Assembly (NCBI GenBank): GCA_965248775.1
Contig: OZ252150.1
Location: 4,588,001 to 4,652,000, forward strand
Source: JBHHUI01 sp965248775
Lineage (GTDB): Bacteria; Chloroflexota; Anaerolineae; Anaerolineales; JBHHUI01
Length of the DNA: 64,000 bases
Direction: 5' to 3'
Every line of letters starts with the position of its first letter. Positions within the stretch are counted from its first letter, which is position 1. The position numbers were made by a program, and so were the translations under genes. Below are positions 19,093 to 29,479 of the stretch, one piece after another. Under the pieces are notes generated by a model. The model was not told the origin of the DNA and ran no database searches. It worked only from the letters and a program-made list of their open reading frames with translations.

Positions 19093-20236
19093 TCCCGCTG
19101 CTGGCGGCCCGGTATATAAGGTGCGTGCTATCACTGATCACTTGGCCCGGCGCGGGCACTCGGTGACGATCATCACAGCCGCATCAACTGCTACCAGACG
19201 TGATCAGTCGCCTCTAGGGGTTATCGAAGATAGGGTCAAGATCATCCATTTGTGGACGCTTTTCAGATACCGAGCCATAACGTTTAATCCTGGAATCTGG
19301 ACTGTGGCACGCCGTGAGGCTCCGCGTGCGGACGTTGTTCATTTGTTTGGTTTCTATGATCTGCTGGGTCCGGCGGTGGCGCGCGCTGCGCGCGCGCATG
19401 GCATCCCCTATGTCTTGGAGCCGATTGGGATGTTCGTGCCGATTGTGCGTAGCTTGGGCAAGAAAAGACTCTATCATTTCTGGCAGGAGCGTGCGCTGAT
19501 GAAAGGCGTCGCGCGGGTGGTGGCGACTTCGCCACAGGAGAAATATGAGCTGATAGAGGCTGGAATTCCTGAAGTGAAAATCGTCGAGCGACGTAATGGC
19601 CTTGACCTATCTGAGTTCACCAGGTTACCGGAGCATGGTCGGCTGCGGCGCGAGTTTGGGATTGTAGACGATGAACGTGTGATTTTGTACCTGAGCCGAC
19701 TCTCGCACAAGAAGAACCCCGACCTGTTGTTGCGCGCGTTTGCGGAGTTGGACTTGCCTAATATTCGACTTGTGATAGCCGGCCCTGATGAAGACGGCTT
19801 TCTCAGGGAACTTCAGGACTTGCGGGCGACTTTGGGACTTGATAAGAGCGTGATATTTACCGGTCCGCTTTATGGTGAGGATAAAGTTGCCGCCCTGCTA
19901 GATGCAGATATTTTTGTGCTGCCATCTCAGAACGAGAATTTCGGCAATGTCATTGCCGAATCCATCGCCGTAGGCACGCCTGTTGTCATTACGGATCAGT
20001 GTGGGATTGCACCCTATGTGCGTGACCGTGCTGGACTGGTCGTGCCTGTTGAGTCGTCGGCTGTGCGGGATGCAATGGCCAGGTTACTGACGGACTCGGC
20101 TTTATATAAAACTTTCGAGAATGGGTGTGAAAGTGTAGCCAGAGAGTTATCGTGGGAGGAGCCAGTCGATCAGATGGAAGCATTGTACGGCGAGCTATTT
20201 GCCCTGAATTCGGTGGGAGTACATGCATCCGGTTGA
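19055..20236 (+). CDS. GT4 family glycosyltransferase
   Basis: 393 residues from ATG 19055, inside the end of the previous gene. The N-terminus NILLVSQYDIFNPAAGGPVYKVR has the glycine-rich acceptor loop; VLEPIGMFVPIVRSLGKKRLYH is distinctive; the C-terminal domain has VILYLSRLSHKKNPDLLLRA and ENFGNVIAESIAVGTPVVIT. A broken relative of this gene lies at 30766-32646. GC is higher than in the GT-C genes on both sides, which hints at separate origin. Confidence 0.87.
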   Translation: MNILLVSQYDIFNPAAGGPVYKVRAITDHLARRGHSVTIITAASTATRRDQSPLGVIEDRVKIIHLWTLFRYRAITFNPGIWTVARREAPRADVVHLFGFYDLLGPAVARAARAHGIPYVLEPIGMFVPIVRSLGKKRLYHFWQERALMKGVARVVATSPQEKYELIEAGIPEVKIVERRNGLDLSEFTRLPEHGRLRREFGIVDDERVILYLSRLSHKKNPDLLLRAFAELDLPNIRLVIAGPDEDGFLRELQDLRATLGLDKSVIFTGPLYGEDKVAALLDADIFVLPSQNENFGNVIAESIAVGTPVVITDQCGIAPYVRDRAGLVVPVESSAVRDAMARLLTDSALYKTFENGCESVARELSWEEPVDQMEALYGELFALNSVGVHASG

Positions 20237-21554
20237 TATTGCGAACGATTCGGGTAATGTAATTGGCCGGGCTCTGATTGGAGTGGACGCACTACTCCGC
20301 CGGGTTGCAAACTCTCCCTGGCTCGTGGTATTCACGCTACTTCTGTGCGCATTTGTACTCCGCCTGGGGGTACGCATATTTCGGGGCGAGGGTTCTTTTT
20401 GGGGACATGGGTACGTGGTTTATTACAATATTGCTACGAACTTGCTCCAAGGCGATTTATTATGCCTAGAACTTAATGGACTTAAGTGCGCCCATTGGCC
20501 GCCGGTCTATCCTTTTTTCCTGGCGGTAGCAATGCTAGCAGGAGAAGGTTATCTCTCGATTGTAATTTTGCAATCCCTTGTGAGCATGGGAACCGTTCTG
20601 TGTGTCTTTCTACTGGGTAAAGAGTTGTTCGGTGAAGGCGTCGGACTGCTTGCAAGTCTCTTTGCAACTCTATATCCATATTATGTCTGGCACGACACCA
20701 GTCTACAGGAAACCAACCTGTTTGCGTTTTTGACGTTACTAGCTGTGTGGCTACTGTATTTGGCGAGGCGGAGGGACTCTAAGTTCGTCTTTGGACTTGT
20801 CGGAGTGGTCTTCGGGTTAGCGGTGTTAACGAAGGCTACGCTGCTTCCGTTTTTAGTGCTCCTGTTTCCGAGTATGGTCATTTGGGGTAGCGATACGTTC
20901 TCGATACGACTGCGTCGGATGACCTTCGTCTTCGTCTGTTTTGTTCTAACGGTTGGTCCGTGGCTCATCAGGAATCATGTGGCCGTCGGCGCGCCTGTGT
21001 TTACGACAATAACGGGCCGACAGTTATGGATTGCGAACAATCCATACACATTCACTTATTATCCGGGTGACAGAATAGATTTCGATGAGATAGCTGCCTG
21101 GGAGGGATTGACGCCAAAAGAGCGTGCTCGGGTGGATGCCCTATCCCAAGATGAGATGGGGCAGCAGGATTGGTTCATGGGAAAGGGTGTCGATTTCATT
21201 GTACAGAACCCGAGGCTGACGACCCAGCGTGCAATTACCAAGGTTCTTACCGGATTCTCATGGAGGTTTAGCCCTGCCAAGGATTCTTTCTTTCAAGGAA
21301 TATATTTCGGCTCGTATTTCCCGATTTTGACGCTAGCAGCATTTGGCATTTGGATGGATCGGAAGCGGTGGCGAGATCATCTCCCGATCTATTTGCTCTT
21401 TCTAGGGTTCGCAGCAAATACGGCTGTGTTCCATGCACATACGAGCCATAGGGTTTATTTGGATGTCTATTTAATAATGTTTGCCGCCTTTGCGCTGCTG
21501 GCCGGCCTTAAGAAGTGGAGCCAGACAGAGAGGCAAAGCGCACGCCATGATTAA
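20223..21554 (+). CDS. GT-C family membrane glycosyltransferase, paralog 2
   Basis: 443 residues from ATG 20223, overlapping the GT4 end by 14 bases. About ten hydrophobic segments; shares with paralog 1 YVWHDTSLQETNLFAFL, GAPVFTTITGRQLWIANN and HAHTSHRVYLDVYLIMFAA. The first loop reads GHGYVVYYNIATNLLQGD: histidine where the usual aspartate stands. The two paralogs embracing one GT4 suggest duplication followed by insertion or shuffling. Likely substrate: a lipid-phosphate sugar. Confidence 0.8.
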   Translation: MHPVDIANDSGNVIGRALIGVDALLRRVANSPWLVVFTLLLCAFVLRLGVRIFRGEGSFWGHGYVVYYNIATNLLQGDLLCLELNGLKCAHWPPVYPFFLAVAMLAGEGYLSIVILQSLVSMGTVLCVFLLGKELFGEGVGLLASLFATLYPYYVWHDTSLQETNLFAFLTLLAVWLLYLARRRDSKFVFGLVGVVFGLAVLTKATLLPFLVLLFPSMVIWGSDTFSIRLRRMTFVFVCFVLTVGPWLIRNHVAVGAPVFTTITGRQLWIANNPYTFTYYPGDRIDFDEIAAWEGLTPKERARVDALSQDEMGQQDWFMGKGVDFIVQNPRLTTQRAITKVLTGFSWRFSPAKDSFFQGIYFGSYFPILTLAAFGIWMDRKRWRDHLPIYLLFLGFAANTAVFHAHTSHRVYLDVYLIMFAAFALLAGLKKWSQTERQSARHD

Positions 21555-21575
21555 TGTATATGCACTGGCATCGGC

Positions 21576-22733
21576 ATGAGCACAAGACATCAGCAAGGTA
21601 AGCGTCGATGGGCGCACTTTAGCTTAGTGATTGGCTCATTGACGCTCACGTTAGCCATGTTGGAAGTGGGCCTGAGGTTATTCGGCGCGCACGGTGTTAT
21701 GTACATTGAACTTGACGATGTTCTAGGCTATCGCTACATGGCGGGTGCACCATACCGCTATATAGCCTGGGATGGGTGCCCGGGTTGGAAGTCCGAAGGT
21801 CGGGTCAATTCGCTAGGCCTTCGTGATTTTGAGTACGACTATACGAAACCAAAGAGCACCTATCGAATACTTGCCCTGGGCGACTCATTTACAGTGGGCA
21901 TGGAGCATCCAATAGAATATATCTGGCCTAAGTTGCTCGAACAGATGCTCAACCAGCGCCAGGAGAGTATGCGATACGAGGTAATCAATGTCGGACGCCA
22001 GGACGTAGGTACTACATACGAATACTTGTACTATGTAACGGAAGGTTATCGATACGAACCTGATTTGGTGATCCTTCTAGTGATTGGCAATGATGTTACA
22101 GATAATTCCCAATTTCTCCGGACCCAGTATGGCTCTGCACTAACCTATTATCCATTCTATACTGTCGAGAATGACCAATTGTTGTTGGACAACAGCTTCA
22201 AGGATGTGCCTAGTTACCGCCTGCGGAAGGTAACGACGTCGCTGCGGCAGAGGTCGGCGCTGATAAATTATTTGCATTATGTATCTCCCCCTATCCGTCG
22301 CTGGCTATCTGGCCTGCTTCGTGTGTCAGTGAAACCAGCAGAGGCAGCTCAGTTCAACGAGCCCTCTCATGACAGGGTTGAGGCATTTGAAACAGAATAC
22401 GCGAATTCGGTCACTGTCACGCAACACATGATTGTTGAATTAGCCCAGGCGGTTGAAGACTCAGATGCAAGGCTTGCTATGTTTAACGGGACAGGCGATT
22501 TTATATGGAACGATCCGGTTCAGCCCGGTACGTTGCTGGCGGAAGTTGCGGCGTCCGAAGGGATCCTTTACAAAGACCTTGCACCGCTGCTTGAAGATTA
22601 TGCCGTACATACCAGTGAGTACGTTTCTGGCTGTGTGGAGAATGATGGTGTAGGCCATTGGAGCCGCGTGGGACACATACAGGCGGCTACTCTGATGAAT
22701 GAATTCCTCCTCGAAAGCGGTGTATTGCCTTAA
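21576..22733 (+). CDS. SGNH/GDSL-type hydrolase or O-acetyl esterase, membrane-anchored
   Basis: 385 residues from ATG 21576. One N-terminal hydrophobic segment (about 13-32) serves as signal anchor. SGNH block I is LALGDSFTVGMEH (Ser about residue 107), block III VIGNDVTDN, and near the C-terminus GHWSRVGHIQAA supplies the likely catalytic His. Such proteins remove or move acetyl groups on exported polysaccharides. A distant relative with the same layout is encoded at 55407. Confidence 0.8.
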   Translation: MSTRHQQGKRRWAHFSLVIGSLTLTLAMLEVGLRLFGAHGVMYIELDDVLGYRYMAGAPYRYIAWDGCPGWKSEGRVNSLGLRDFEYDYTKPKSTYRILALGDSFTVGMEHPIEYIWPKLLEQMLNQRQESMRYEVINVGRQDVGTTYEYLYYVTEGYRYEPDLVILLVIGNDVTDNSQFLRTQYGSALTYYPFYTVENDQLLLDNSFKDVPSYRLRKVTTSLRQRSALINYLHYVSPPIRRWLSGLLRVSVKPAEAAQFNEPSHDRVEAFETEYANSVTVTQHMIVELAQAVEDSDARLAMFNGTGDFIWNDPVQPGTLLAEVAASEGILYKDLAPLLEDYAVHTSEYVSGCVENDGVGHWSRVGHIQAATLMNEFLLESGVLP

Positions 22734-23787
22734 TAAATGCCCTGGAAAGAGTTTCAAAGAACAATTGCCCATGGTGGAATAATCAGATATATTGAAAATG
22801 AACAACTTTCACTTGATTGAGAACCAGGGTGCGCTAAATTTTCGGGTAGACAACTATTCACTATTTTGTTGTTGTATCAGAGTGTTTATCTGAAACCTAA
22901 ATTAATCTTTATCGCCACACTCCTTATCTTTGCATTGGGACATATTCCCTTCATCCGTGCGCCCTTCGTAAATGTCGAGTCTTGGACCGCCGAGGCTGCG
23001 CATCTAATATATAGCGGACAACTGAAAGATGCTCTCATAACTTACCAGAGCGTAGTCAGCAATCCGCCTTTTGCCGTCTTTGGTATTGTGCCGTTCTATC
23101 AGATATTTGGCGTTTCAGAGTTGTCGGCCAGGCTTTTGTTTTTGATGTCTGGAATGGGTACGATTGCAGCTGTATATGTAATTGCGAAGAGAATATTTTC
23201 GCTGCAAGTGGGTGCGATTGCGGCCCTACTGATGGCGATAAACCCATTGTTCTGGACATATAGCACGATTATTGCCAACAATGACTCTCCGTTCAACTTG
23301 TTTTCTACACTTACGCTGGGGTGCCTGATGGCGGCCCTGCATCTCCGCAGTTTGAAGTGGCATGCAATAGCTGCTGTCTTCTTGGGTCTTGCGTTACTGA
23401 CGAAATACAACGGGCTTGTCGTTGCAGCGACGGTCGTGGTCCTTGTGTTAACATCCGGGGGTCAATATTTACCGCGGAGGCTTCACGAGGGTTTAAGCGC
23501 AGCAAAACCATTGTTAGTGTATGTGCCAGGTCTGATTATAGTTTTTCTATACTCAATATGGATTATAAGTGTAACCGGAAGACTGTTTAGTGCATCATTA
23601 GCTCCATTAGATCTGAAGATGTTTCCGCTGTTCAGCACCGCTAGCTTGCCGCGTTTAGCGTATTATTTGATTTGGCTTGGTATGTTGTCTGGCCCTGTGG
23701 TAGTTTTTGTATTAACAGATATATGGGATTCAGTAGTTGCCCTCAGATCCAAGTTAGGCGTCATCATTCTAACCATAATCAATTTGG

Positions 23788-24606
23788 GGTAGTGGTTACA
23801 TGTTGACTGATGAGTCTGGAAAAAGTAAGTTGTTGGCCTGCCAAACAGAGGAGCGCCAAAATGATCCAGAGTGTCATCACGCATGAGTGTTCAAAGTGCA
23901 GGAGCCTCAACATTGTCAAGAATGGTACAGACTATAAAGGCGGTCAGAAGTTTCATTGTCTCGATTGCGCCGCTTATGGAATGTTGGAACCGCAAAGCCG
24001 TTCTTATCCTGAGTTCATCAGAGAATTTGTCCTACGCACCTATCGAGAGCGAGCCAGTATGCGCGGCATTGAGCGCATCTTTGGCATCGCGCGGCAGACA
24101 TTAGCACGCTGGATTCTGGAGAAGGCCGGCGCTATGCCGAACCTGGCTGACACTTTAGAAACCGTAAAAACGGATGATGTGCTGGAATTGGATGAATTAT
24201 GGTCATTTGTACGCACAAAAAACGATAAACGTTGGATATGGGTCGCGCTGTGTCGGCGCACGCGCCAAGTGGTGGCCTATTTTATTGGCGACCGCAGTGA
24301 AAAAAGTTGTCGCGCGTTATGGAAATCCATCCCAGCATCCTACAAAGCGTGTTGCTCCTTCAGCGACTTCTGGCACGCTTACCAGAAGGTTTTACCAAAC
24401 GACACTCACCAAAGTGTCGGCAAAGAAAGCGGCCAGACATCTCACGTGGAACGCTGGAACAACACCTTGCGCCAGAGACTGGCTCGCTTCGTGCGCAAAA
24501 CTCTTTCTTTCTCCAAGTCCGACGTTTACCATGAAGCTGTACTCAAGTTGTATCTCCATTACTACAATACAGCGTGGTCCCCATCAGTTACCATGTAACC
24601 ACTACC
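23788..24606 (+). mobile_element. IS1-family element, 819 bp, intact
   Basis: The terminal inverted repeats begin GGTAGTGGTTACATG at both ends and stay similar for about 24 bases (ACTGATG in both). The 8-bp direct repeat CAATTTGG flanks it (23780-23787 and 24607-24614), the length usual for IS1. It carries one intact transposase frame on the + strand and lies within the GT-C gene. Confidence 0.93.
23861..24598 (+). CDS. IS1-family transposase, single-frame type
   Basis: 245 residues from ATG 23861, with GAGGAG nine bases upstream. The N-terminal zinc finger has CSKC then FHCLDC; a helix-turn-helix follows (SMRGIERIFGIARQTLARWI); the DDE part has VLELDELWSF, CCSFSDFWHAY and SHVERWNNTLRQR. Unlike classic IS1, which joins two frames by frameshifting, this has InsA- and InsB-like parts in one frame. 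No damage, so it may be active. Confidence 0.9.
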   Translation: MIQSVITHECSKCRSLNIVKNGTDYKGGQKFHCLDCAAYGMLEPQSRSYPEFIREFVLRTYRERASMRGIERIFGIARQTLARWILEKAGAMPNLADTLETVKTDDVLELDELWSFVRTKNDKRWIWVALCRRTRQVVAYFIGDRSEKSCRALWKSIPASYKACCSFSDFWHAYQKVLPNDTHQSVGKESGQTSHVERWNNTLRQRLARFVRKTLSFSKSDVYHEAVLKLYLHYYNTAWSPSVTM

Positions 24607-25291
24607 CAATTTGGCGGCGGTAATTATCATTAATTGGATTGAAGCGATAAACCCTAATCTACTTGGCGAGATGCAGGTGGGCTATCTTCGCAATGCTGGC
24701 ATAGTGCTGTGGATACTTGAATTTATCTCACTGTGGGCTGGCGAAATTGTGGTCTTCGGGCTCTTCAACTGGGCTAGGCGGACCAAGGCAACACGCCTAC
24801 TCGCAGCCTGGATAATACTCATTCTATTAGGGCATTCGTTCTATCGCGGTGCGCAACGCTTTGCCGCTTTCTTCTTGCCTCCGCTCGTTATATATCTGGC
24901 CGAGGTGACTTCGAGGTATTGGCAGAAGTCCGGATATCGTTTGGTAAAGATAGGAGCCCTCTGGGGAACTGTTGCCTTGTTTGGGTCAACAAGCCTCTTT
25001 AACAGCGCTTATTTTGCAACTGAAGGTCGCGCGGCGGCGGATGTCGCGGAGCACATCAATAACAATCAAATCCGGGTTATATATTCGCCTTGGGACAGTG
25101 TCCTCACTCATTCGGGTTATCTTGTCAATGATGACCTTATCATCACCGACGGGACCAGACCAGAATACGTGACCGCCACTCTGGCACCGAATGAGCATAG
25201 AAAAAGTGTCGTATTCGAAAGTGAAGTTGAGCTTCTGGGCATTGTCTTCAAGAGATATGTGCTCCTGAAGCCGTAAGCTATATTGACGTCT

Positions 25292-27016
25292 ATGTACATC
25301 CTCGGCATCAACGCCTTTCATGGCGGTGCATCTGCGTGTCTCATCAAAGATGGTCAGCTTATCGCGGCCGCGGAGGAAGAACGGTTCACTCGCGTGAAAT
25401 ATTGGGCTGGCTTTCCAGTTCAGGCGATCAATTATGTTTTGCATGAGGCTGGCATTTCAGCGTATGATTTAGATCACATTGGCATATCTCGTAACCCGCG
25501 TATCAATCTAAGACGGAAAGTTCAGTTTACATTGACGCAGCGACCAGACCTGCGTTTTGTGACCGATCGATTTAGGAATATATTTTCAATACGGGGGTTC
25601 AAAGCCGTTTTTTGTGAGCAGCTGAATGCTGAACCATCCAGCTTGAATGTTCAATTCCATAATGTAGAGCATCACCGCGCTCACTTAGCAAGTGCCTTTT
25701 TCGTGTCACCGTTTTCTGAAGCAGCTGTCTTATCTGTCGACGGGATGGGGGATTTCAGCAGCACGATGTGGGGTGTGGGGCGTGGAAATCTCATACAGGT
25801 TGATGGAACCATAAACTTTCCTCATTCACTCGGAATCTTTTATACAGCTGTTTCACAATGGTTAGGGTTTCAAAAGTACGGCGACGAGGGCAAGGTGATG
25901 GGCCTGGCCCCATATGGTATACCCGTTCATATTGATAAAATGCGCCAAATCGTTCAGGTGCAAAGTGACGGAGCTTTTCAGGTCGACCAGGATTATATGC
26001 GTTACAGAGCCGAAGGCGGGATGATGACTTGGAAGGACGGACCACCCAATTTAGGCCGACTGTATTCCACGAAACTTATCTCCTTGCTTGGAGAGCCACG
26101 CCAACCACAGGATGAGATTACCCAATATCATCAAGACATAGCGGCCTCCCTTCAGGTTGCGCTTGAAGAGGCTGAGTTTGCGCTGGTTCGCAAGCTACAA
26201 CAAGAGAGCGGCCTCAATGCGTTGTGCCTGGCTGGGGGGGTCGCATTGAATAGCGTCTTTAACGGCAAGATATTGCCTGAGACAGACTTCACAGAAGTTT
26301 ATATACACCCGGCAGCGAGTGACGCGGGTACTGCATTGGGTGTGTGTTATTACATCTTCCATCAGCTTTTAGGTCAGCCGCGTTGCTATGAGATGAAAGA
26401 TGCTTATACTGGACCGGCCTTCGAGAATGGCAAGGTTCAAGATGTCCTTGATAGAAAAAACCTGTCCTACGAAACCTATGAAATGCTTGAACTTGTTGAA
26501 AAGGCCTCGGAACTAGTCGCGGACGGTAACGTGCTGGGTTGGTTTCAGGGACGAATGGAGTGGGGCCCCCGTGCACTTGGAAACCGCAGTATTATTGCGG
26601 ATCCGCGACGCGCTGATATGAAAGATATTCTCAACGCACGCATCAAGCAGCGCGAGAAGTTTCGTCCATTTGCGCCTTCTATCTTGGAGGAGGCCACTGG
26701 TGACTACTTCGATCAATGTTATCCGGATCCATTTATGCTTAAAGTTTACAATGTCCGACCAGAGAAACGGCATGAGATATCCGCTGTAACACACGTGGAT
26801 GGAACTGGTCGTCTGCAAACTGTTTCCCAGGAAACGACCCCGTGCTACTGGGAGTTAATTAATGCTTTTCGGGAACGGACCAGCGTTCCGATAGTGCTCA
26901 ATACAAGTTTCAACGAGAACGAACCGATCGTTTGTACGCCTGAGGAAGCGATTAACTGTTTCCTGCGCACAAAGATGGATGCGATAGCGATTGGGAACTA
27001 TCTGATCCGCAAATGA
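25292..27016 (+). CDS. Sugar O-carbamoyltransferase (NodU/CmcH family)
   Basis: 574 residues from ATG 25292 (TTG 25283 possible). The N-terminal domain starts LGINAFHGGASACLIKDG with AAAEEERFTRVK, then VEHHRAHLASAFF and SVDGMGDFSS, the kinase-like phosphate and metal site that activates carbamoyl phosphate with ATP. The C-terminal domain has GRMEWGPRALGNRSI, FRPFAPSIL and LNTSFNENEPIV. It would place a carbamoyl group on a sugar hydroxyl. It follows the broken GT-C gene by 15 bases and probably ends a transcript: a weak hairpin follows. Confidence 0.9.
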   Translation: MYILGINAFHGGASACLIKDGQLIAAAEEERFTRVKYWAGFPVQAINYVLHEAGISAYDLDHIGISRNPRINLRRKVQFTLTQRPDLRFVTDRFRNIFSIRGFKAVFCEQLNAEPSSLNVQFHNVEHHRAHLASAFFVSPFSEAAVLSVDGMGDFSSTMWGVGRGNLIQVDGTINFPHSLGIFYTAVSQWLGFQKYGDEGKVMGLAPYGIPVHIDKMRQIVQVQSDGAFQVDQDYMRYRAEGGMMTWKDGPPNLGRLYSTKLISLLGEPRQPQDEITQYHQDIAASLQVALEEAEFALVRKLQQESGLNALCLAGGVALNSVFNGKILPETDFTEVYIHPAASDAGTALGVCYYIFHQLLGQPRCYEMKDAYTGPAFENGKVQDVLDRKNLSYETYEMLELVEKASELVADGNVLGWFQGRMEWGPRALGNRSIIADPRRADMKDILNARIKQREKFRPFAPSILEEATGDYFDQCYPDPFMLKVYNVRPEKRHEISAVTHVDGTGRLQTVSQETTPCYWELINAFRERTSVPIVLNTSFNENEPIVCTPEEAINCFLRTKMDAIAIGNYLIRK

Positions 27017-27020
27017 ATAC

Positions 27021-27053
27021 TATTTGGCAAGTTGTGTATATATTTACCAAATA
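27021..27053 (+). terminator. Possible weak transcription terminator
   Basis: TATTTGG at 27021-27027 pairs with CCAAATA at 27047-27053, with a 19-base A/T-rich loop and no long T run behind. It lies just after the carbamoyltransferase stop and before a 188-base gap. AT-rich and low in stability, so doubtful. Confidence 0.22.
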
Positions 27054-27204
27054 AAATTTAGGTCAGTATCGGAGATAAGTCTTCACGCAAGCTTTCTGTG
27101 ATCTCCAATTGTGCTCGGTAGGCGAGTTCAAAGCAGACGGAGACACCGCTAACGAAGTGCTAATCTGAACCCCCAACGAATATATACATTGGAGAAAATT
27201 ATAT

Positions 27205-28221
27205 ATGAATTGGAAAGAGCGTGAGGTATTGATAACCGGCGGCGCGTCATTTATTGGTTCGCATCTAACCGATGAATTAGTCAAGCGCGGGGCAAGTGTT
27301 CGGGTGGTAGACAACCTGAGCAGTGGCCGGGTCTCCAATATTCAGGAGCACTTGGACGCTGGGCGCGTAGAATTCATAAATGCTGATTTGTCGGAGCCCG
27401 GTGTTGCCATGCGGGTAGCCGATGGCATGCAGGTTGTCTTTCATCTCGCTGCCGATCACGGCGGGCGTGGCTATGTCCAATTGCACCAGGCCGCCTGTGC
27501 GACAAATTTAGCGCTCGATGGCATGCTGATCCGTGCCGCTTATGAAGTGGGAGTTGAGAAGTTGGTTTATGCATCCTCGGGATGTGTATATCCGAATCAC
27601 TTACAAACCGATCCAGACGAAATTCTATATCTCACTGAAGACAAGGTTGGACCTCCATACGATGCCGATAATATGTATGGCTGGGCCAAGCTGATGGGTG
27701 AGATGACCTTACAATCTTACGCTAAGGATTGGGGATTGAAATCGGTCTCGTGTCGATATTTCACAGTCTTCGGAGAGCGCGGCCATGAGAATCATGCCGT
27801 CATAGCGATGATTGCACGTGCTTTCGTCGGACAAAACCCCTATATTGTCTGGGGAAATGGCGAGCAAATTCGGAATTGGACGCATGCAAGTGATATTGTT
27901 ACAGGCACGATTCTGGCAGCAGAGAAAATCGAGGACGGCACAGCCATTAATCTTGGTACTACAGAGCGAACGCGGGTGATCGACGCTGTCCAAGAAGTGT
28001 TGGAATACTGCGGCCATAGCGCTGAGATTGAGCTTCATCCTGAGATGCCGACCGGCCCCATGAACCGTGTAGCGGACAATTCGCTCGCGAAAGAATTGTT
28101 GAATTGGGAACCACAAGTGCGTTTCGTTGATGGTTTGCGCAGTACACTTGATTGGTATTTCGCGACCAAGAATCGCGAAAAGATTGCGGCGACGCTGGAG
28201 CAGCGACTCACAGAGCGTTGA
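27205..28221 (+). CDS. SDR-family NAD-dependent nucleotide-sugar epimerase/dehydratase
   Basis: 338 residues from ATG 27205 with GGAG ten bases upstream, one of the clearest starts in the window. The Rossmann motif is ITGGASFIGSHL, then FHLAADHGG, the serine in YASSGCVYPN and the YGWAK catalytic pair. FTVFGERGHENHAV and GNGEQIRNWTHASDIVTGT are typical of UDP-glucose or GDP-mannose epimerases. It heads an epimerase-GT4-WecA module that recurs, damaged, from 32643. The exact sugar is not readable. Confidence 0.85.
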   Translation: MNWKEREVLITGGASFIGSHLTDELVKRGASVRVVDNLSSGRVSNIQEHLDAGRVEFINADLSEPGVAMRVADGMQVVFHLAADHGGRGYVQLHQAACATNLALDGMLIRAAYEVGVEKLVYASSGCVYPNHLQTDPDEILYLTEDKVGPPYDADNMYGWAKLMGEMTLQSYAKDWGLKSVSCRYFTVFGERGHENHAVIAMIARAFVGQNPYIVWGNGEQIRNWTHASDIVTGTILAAEKIEDGTAINLGTTERTRVIDAVQEVLEYCGHSAEIELHPEMPTGPMNRVADNSLAKELLNWEPQVRFVDGLRSTLDWYFATKNREKIAATLEQRLTER

Positions 28222-28226
28222 CGGAA

Positions 28227-29479
28227 ATGGCCAAGATTTTGATGCTGACGTTGGTCTATGGGCCAGATACCGTATCGACGGCCAATATGATGACCGATAT
28301 CGCGCAAGGCCTTCAGGGGACCGATCATGAGGTAACCGTACTAACATCCATTCCGCACTATAATCCCTCCTCTGAAGTGCGTAGTGATCCGATTTATCGG
28401 GCGAGCTGGCGGCATCCGTATACAGAATCGTATGAAGAAGGCGTGCGTGTCTTGCGGGTGCTCATGCCGCTGAAACGACAAAAGATTTGGACGCGCGGGT
28501 TGGACTACTTATTGTTTCAGTTGTTAACTACCATCTTGGCGCTTGTGTTGGTTAGGCGCCAGGATGTTGTATTTGTTACGTCTCCCCCAATCACATTGGG
28601 CCTGAGCGGTATTGCAATTGCAAAACTTAGTGGCGGCGCGTTTGTTTATGATGTACGCGAGTTGTGGCCGGATGTGCCCGTCCGGATAGGGCTATTTCGC
28701 CATCCGATCCTGTTGCGTCTTGTATACGCGTTGGAGATCTTTGTTTACAAACGAGCGAAGGCGATTTCTACAATAGCTCGGAGTTTCCAGAACACGCTGA
28801 ACGTACGGGGAGTAGCGCAGCATAAACTACATTTCACGCCCAATTTTGTCGATGTGAACTATATAAAACCGGGGCCGAAGGACAATCCTTTTCGGCGCGG
28901 CATGAACTAACGAATAAATTTGTAATACTTTATGCTGGCAATATTGGGTTGATTCAAGGATTAGAAATCGTGATAGAGGTTGCGGCAACCTTTATAGATG
29001 ACCCTAGTGTCCAGTTTGTAATTGTAGGTGATGGGGCTGCCCGGCCAAAACTAGAACAAATAGCGACTGAGGCCGAACTGCCCAACGTTCGTTTACTTCC
29101 ATTTCAGTCGGTGCATTTAGTTTGTGAGATGTATGCTACTGCGGACATATGCATCGCTCCGTTGCGGCGGGGGTTCTCTTATGATACAGTGCCGTCTAAG
29201 ATTTATACGGGTATGGCAGCTGGTCGCCCTGTGATTGCATCCGCAGAAGATAATACCGAGACCGCCACGTTGTTGCGCGAGTCTAGAGCAGGGCTCTGTG
29301 TTCCCCCCGAGTCAGTTGCAATATTGTCTGATGAAATTCGGGGGCTGCGCTCTAATCCTGAGAAAGGGAGCCTTTTGGGGGCTAATGGCCGGCGCTGGAT
29401 CGAACAGCACTATTCGCGCGAGGCCGTCATTACGGCTTACGATAAAATGATGCAGGATATCACTGTCATCTCAGACTGA
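28227..29479 (+). pseudogene. WbuB-like GT4 glycosyltransferase with a frameshift
   Basis: The first frame from ATG 28227 (AKILMLTLVYGPDTVSTANMM) runs through VVFVTSPPITLGL and YDVRELWPDVPVR, motifs of WbuB-type GT4 enzymes, to a stop at 28910. The second frame continues with FVILYAGNIGLIQGLEIVIE to 29479. Adding one T to the TTTT run at 28889-28892 gives one 417-codon frame ending exactly at 29479. The C-terminal part has YDTVPSKIYTGMAAGRPVIAS. The cause may be a real deletion, slippage during expression, or a base-calling error in a short homopolymer. Confidence 0.8.

Larger units (their letters stand above)
22866..25276 (+). pseudogene. GT-C family membrane glycosyltransferase, split by an IS1 element
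   Basis: Codons 22866-23787 and 24615-25276 join in frame to a 527-residue polytopic protein when the IS and one 8-bp target copy are removed. Hydrophobic segments fill both parts; TVVVLVLTSGG and KYNGLVVAAT resemble GT39 proteins. The first outward loop has FVNVESWTAEAAHLI, with E in place of the more usual DE. The start is one of three tandem TTG codons (22866-22872). Now the N-terminal piece ends at TAG 23790. Precise loss of the IS would restore it. Confidence 0.85.
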
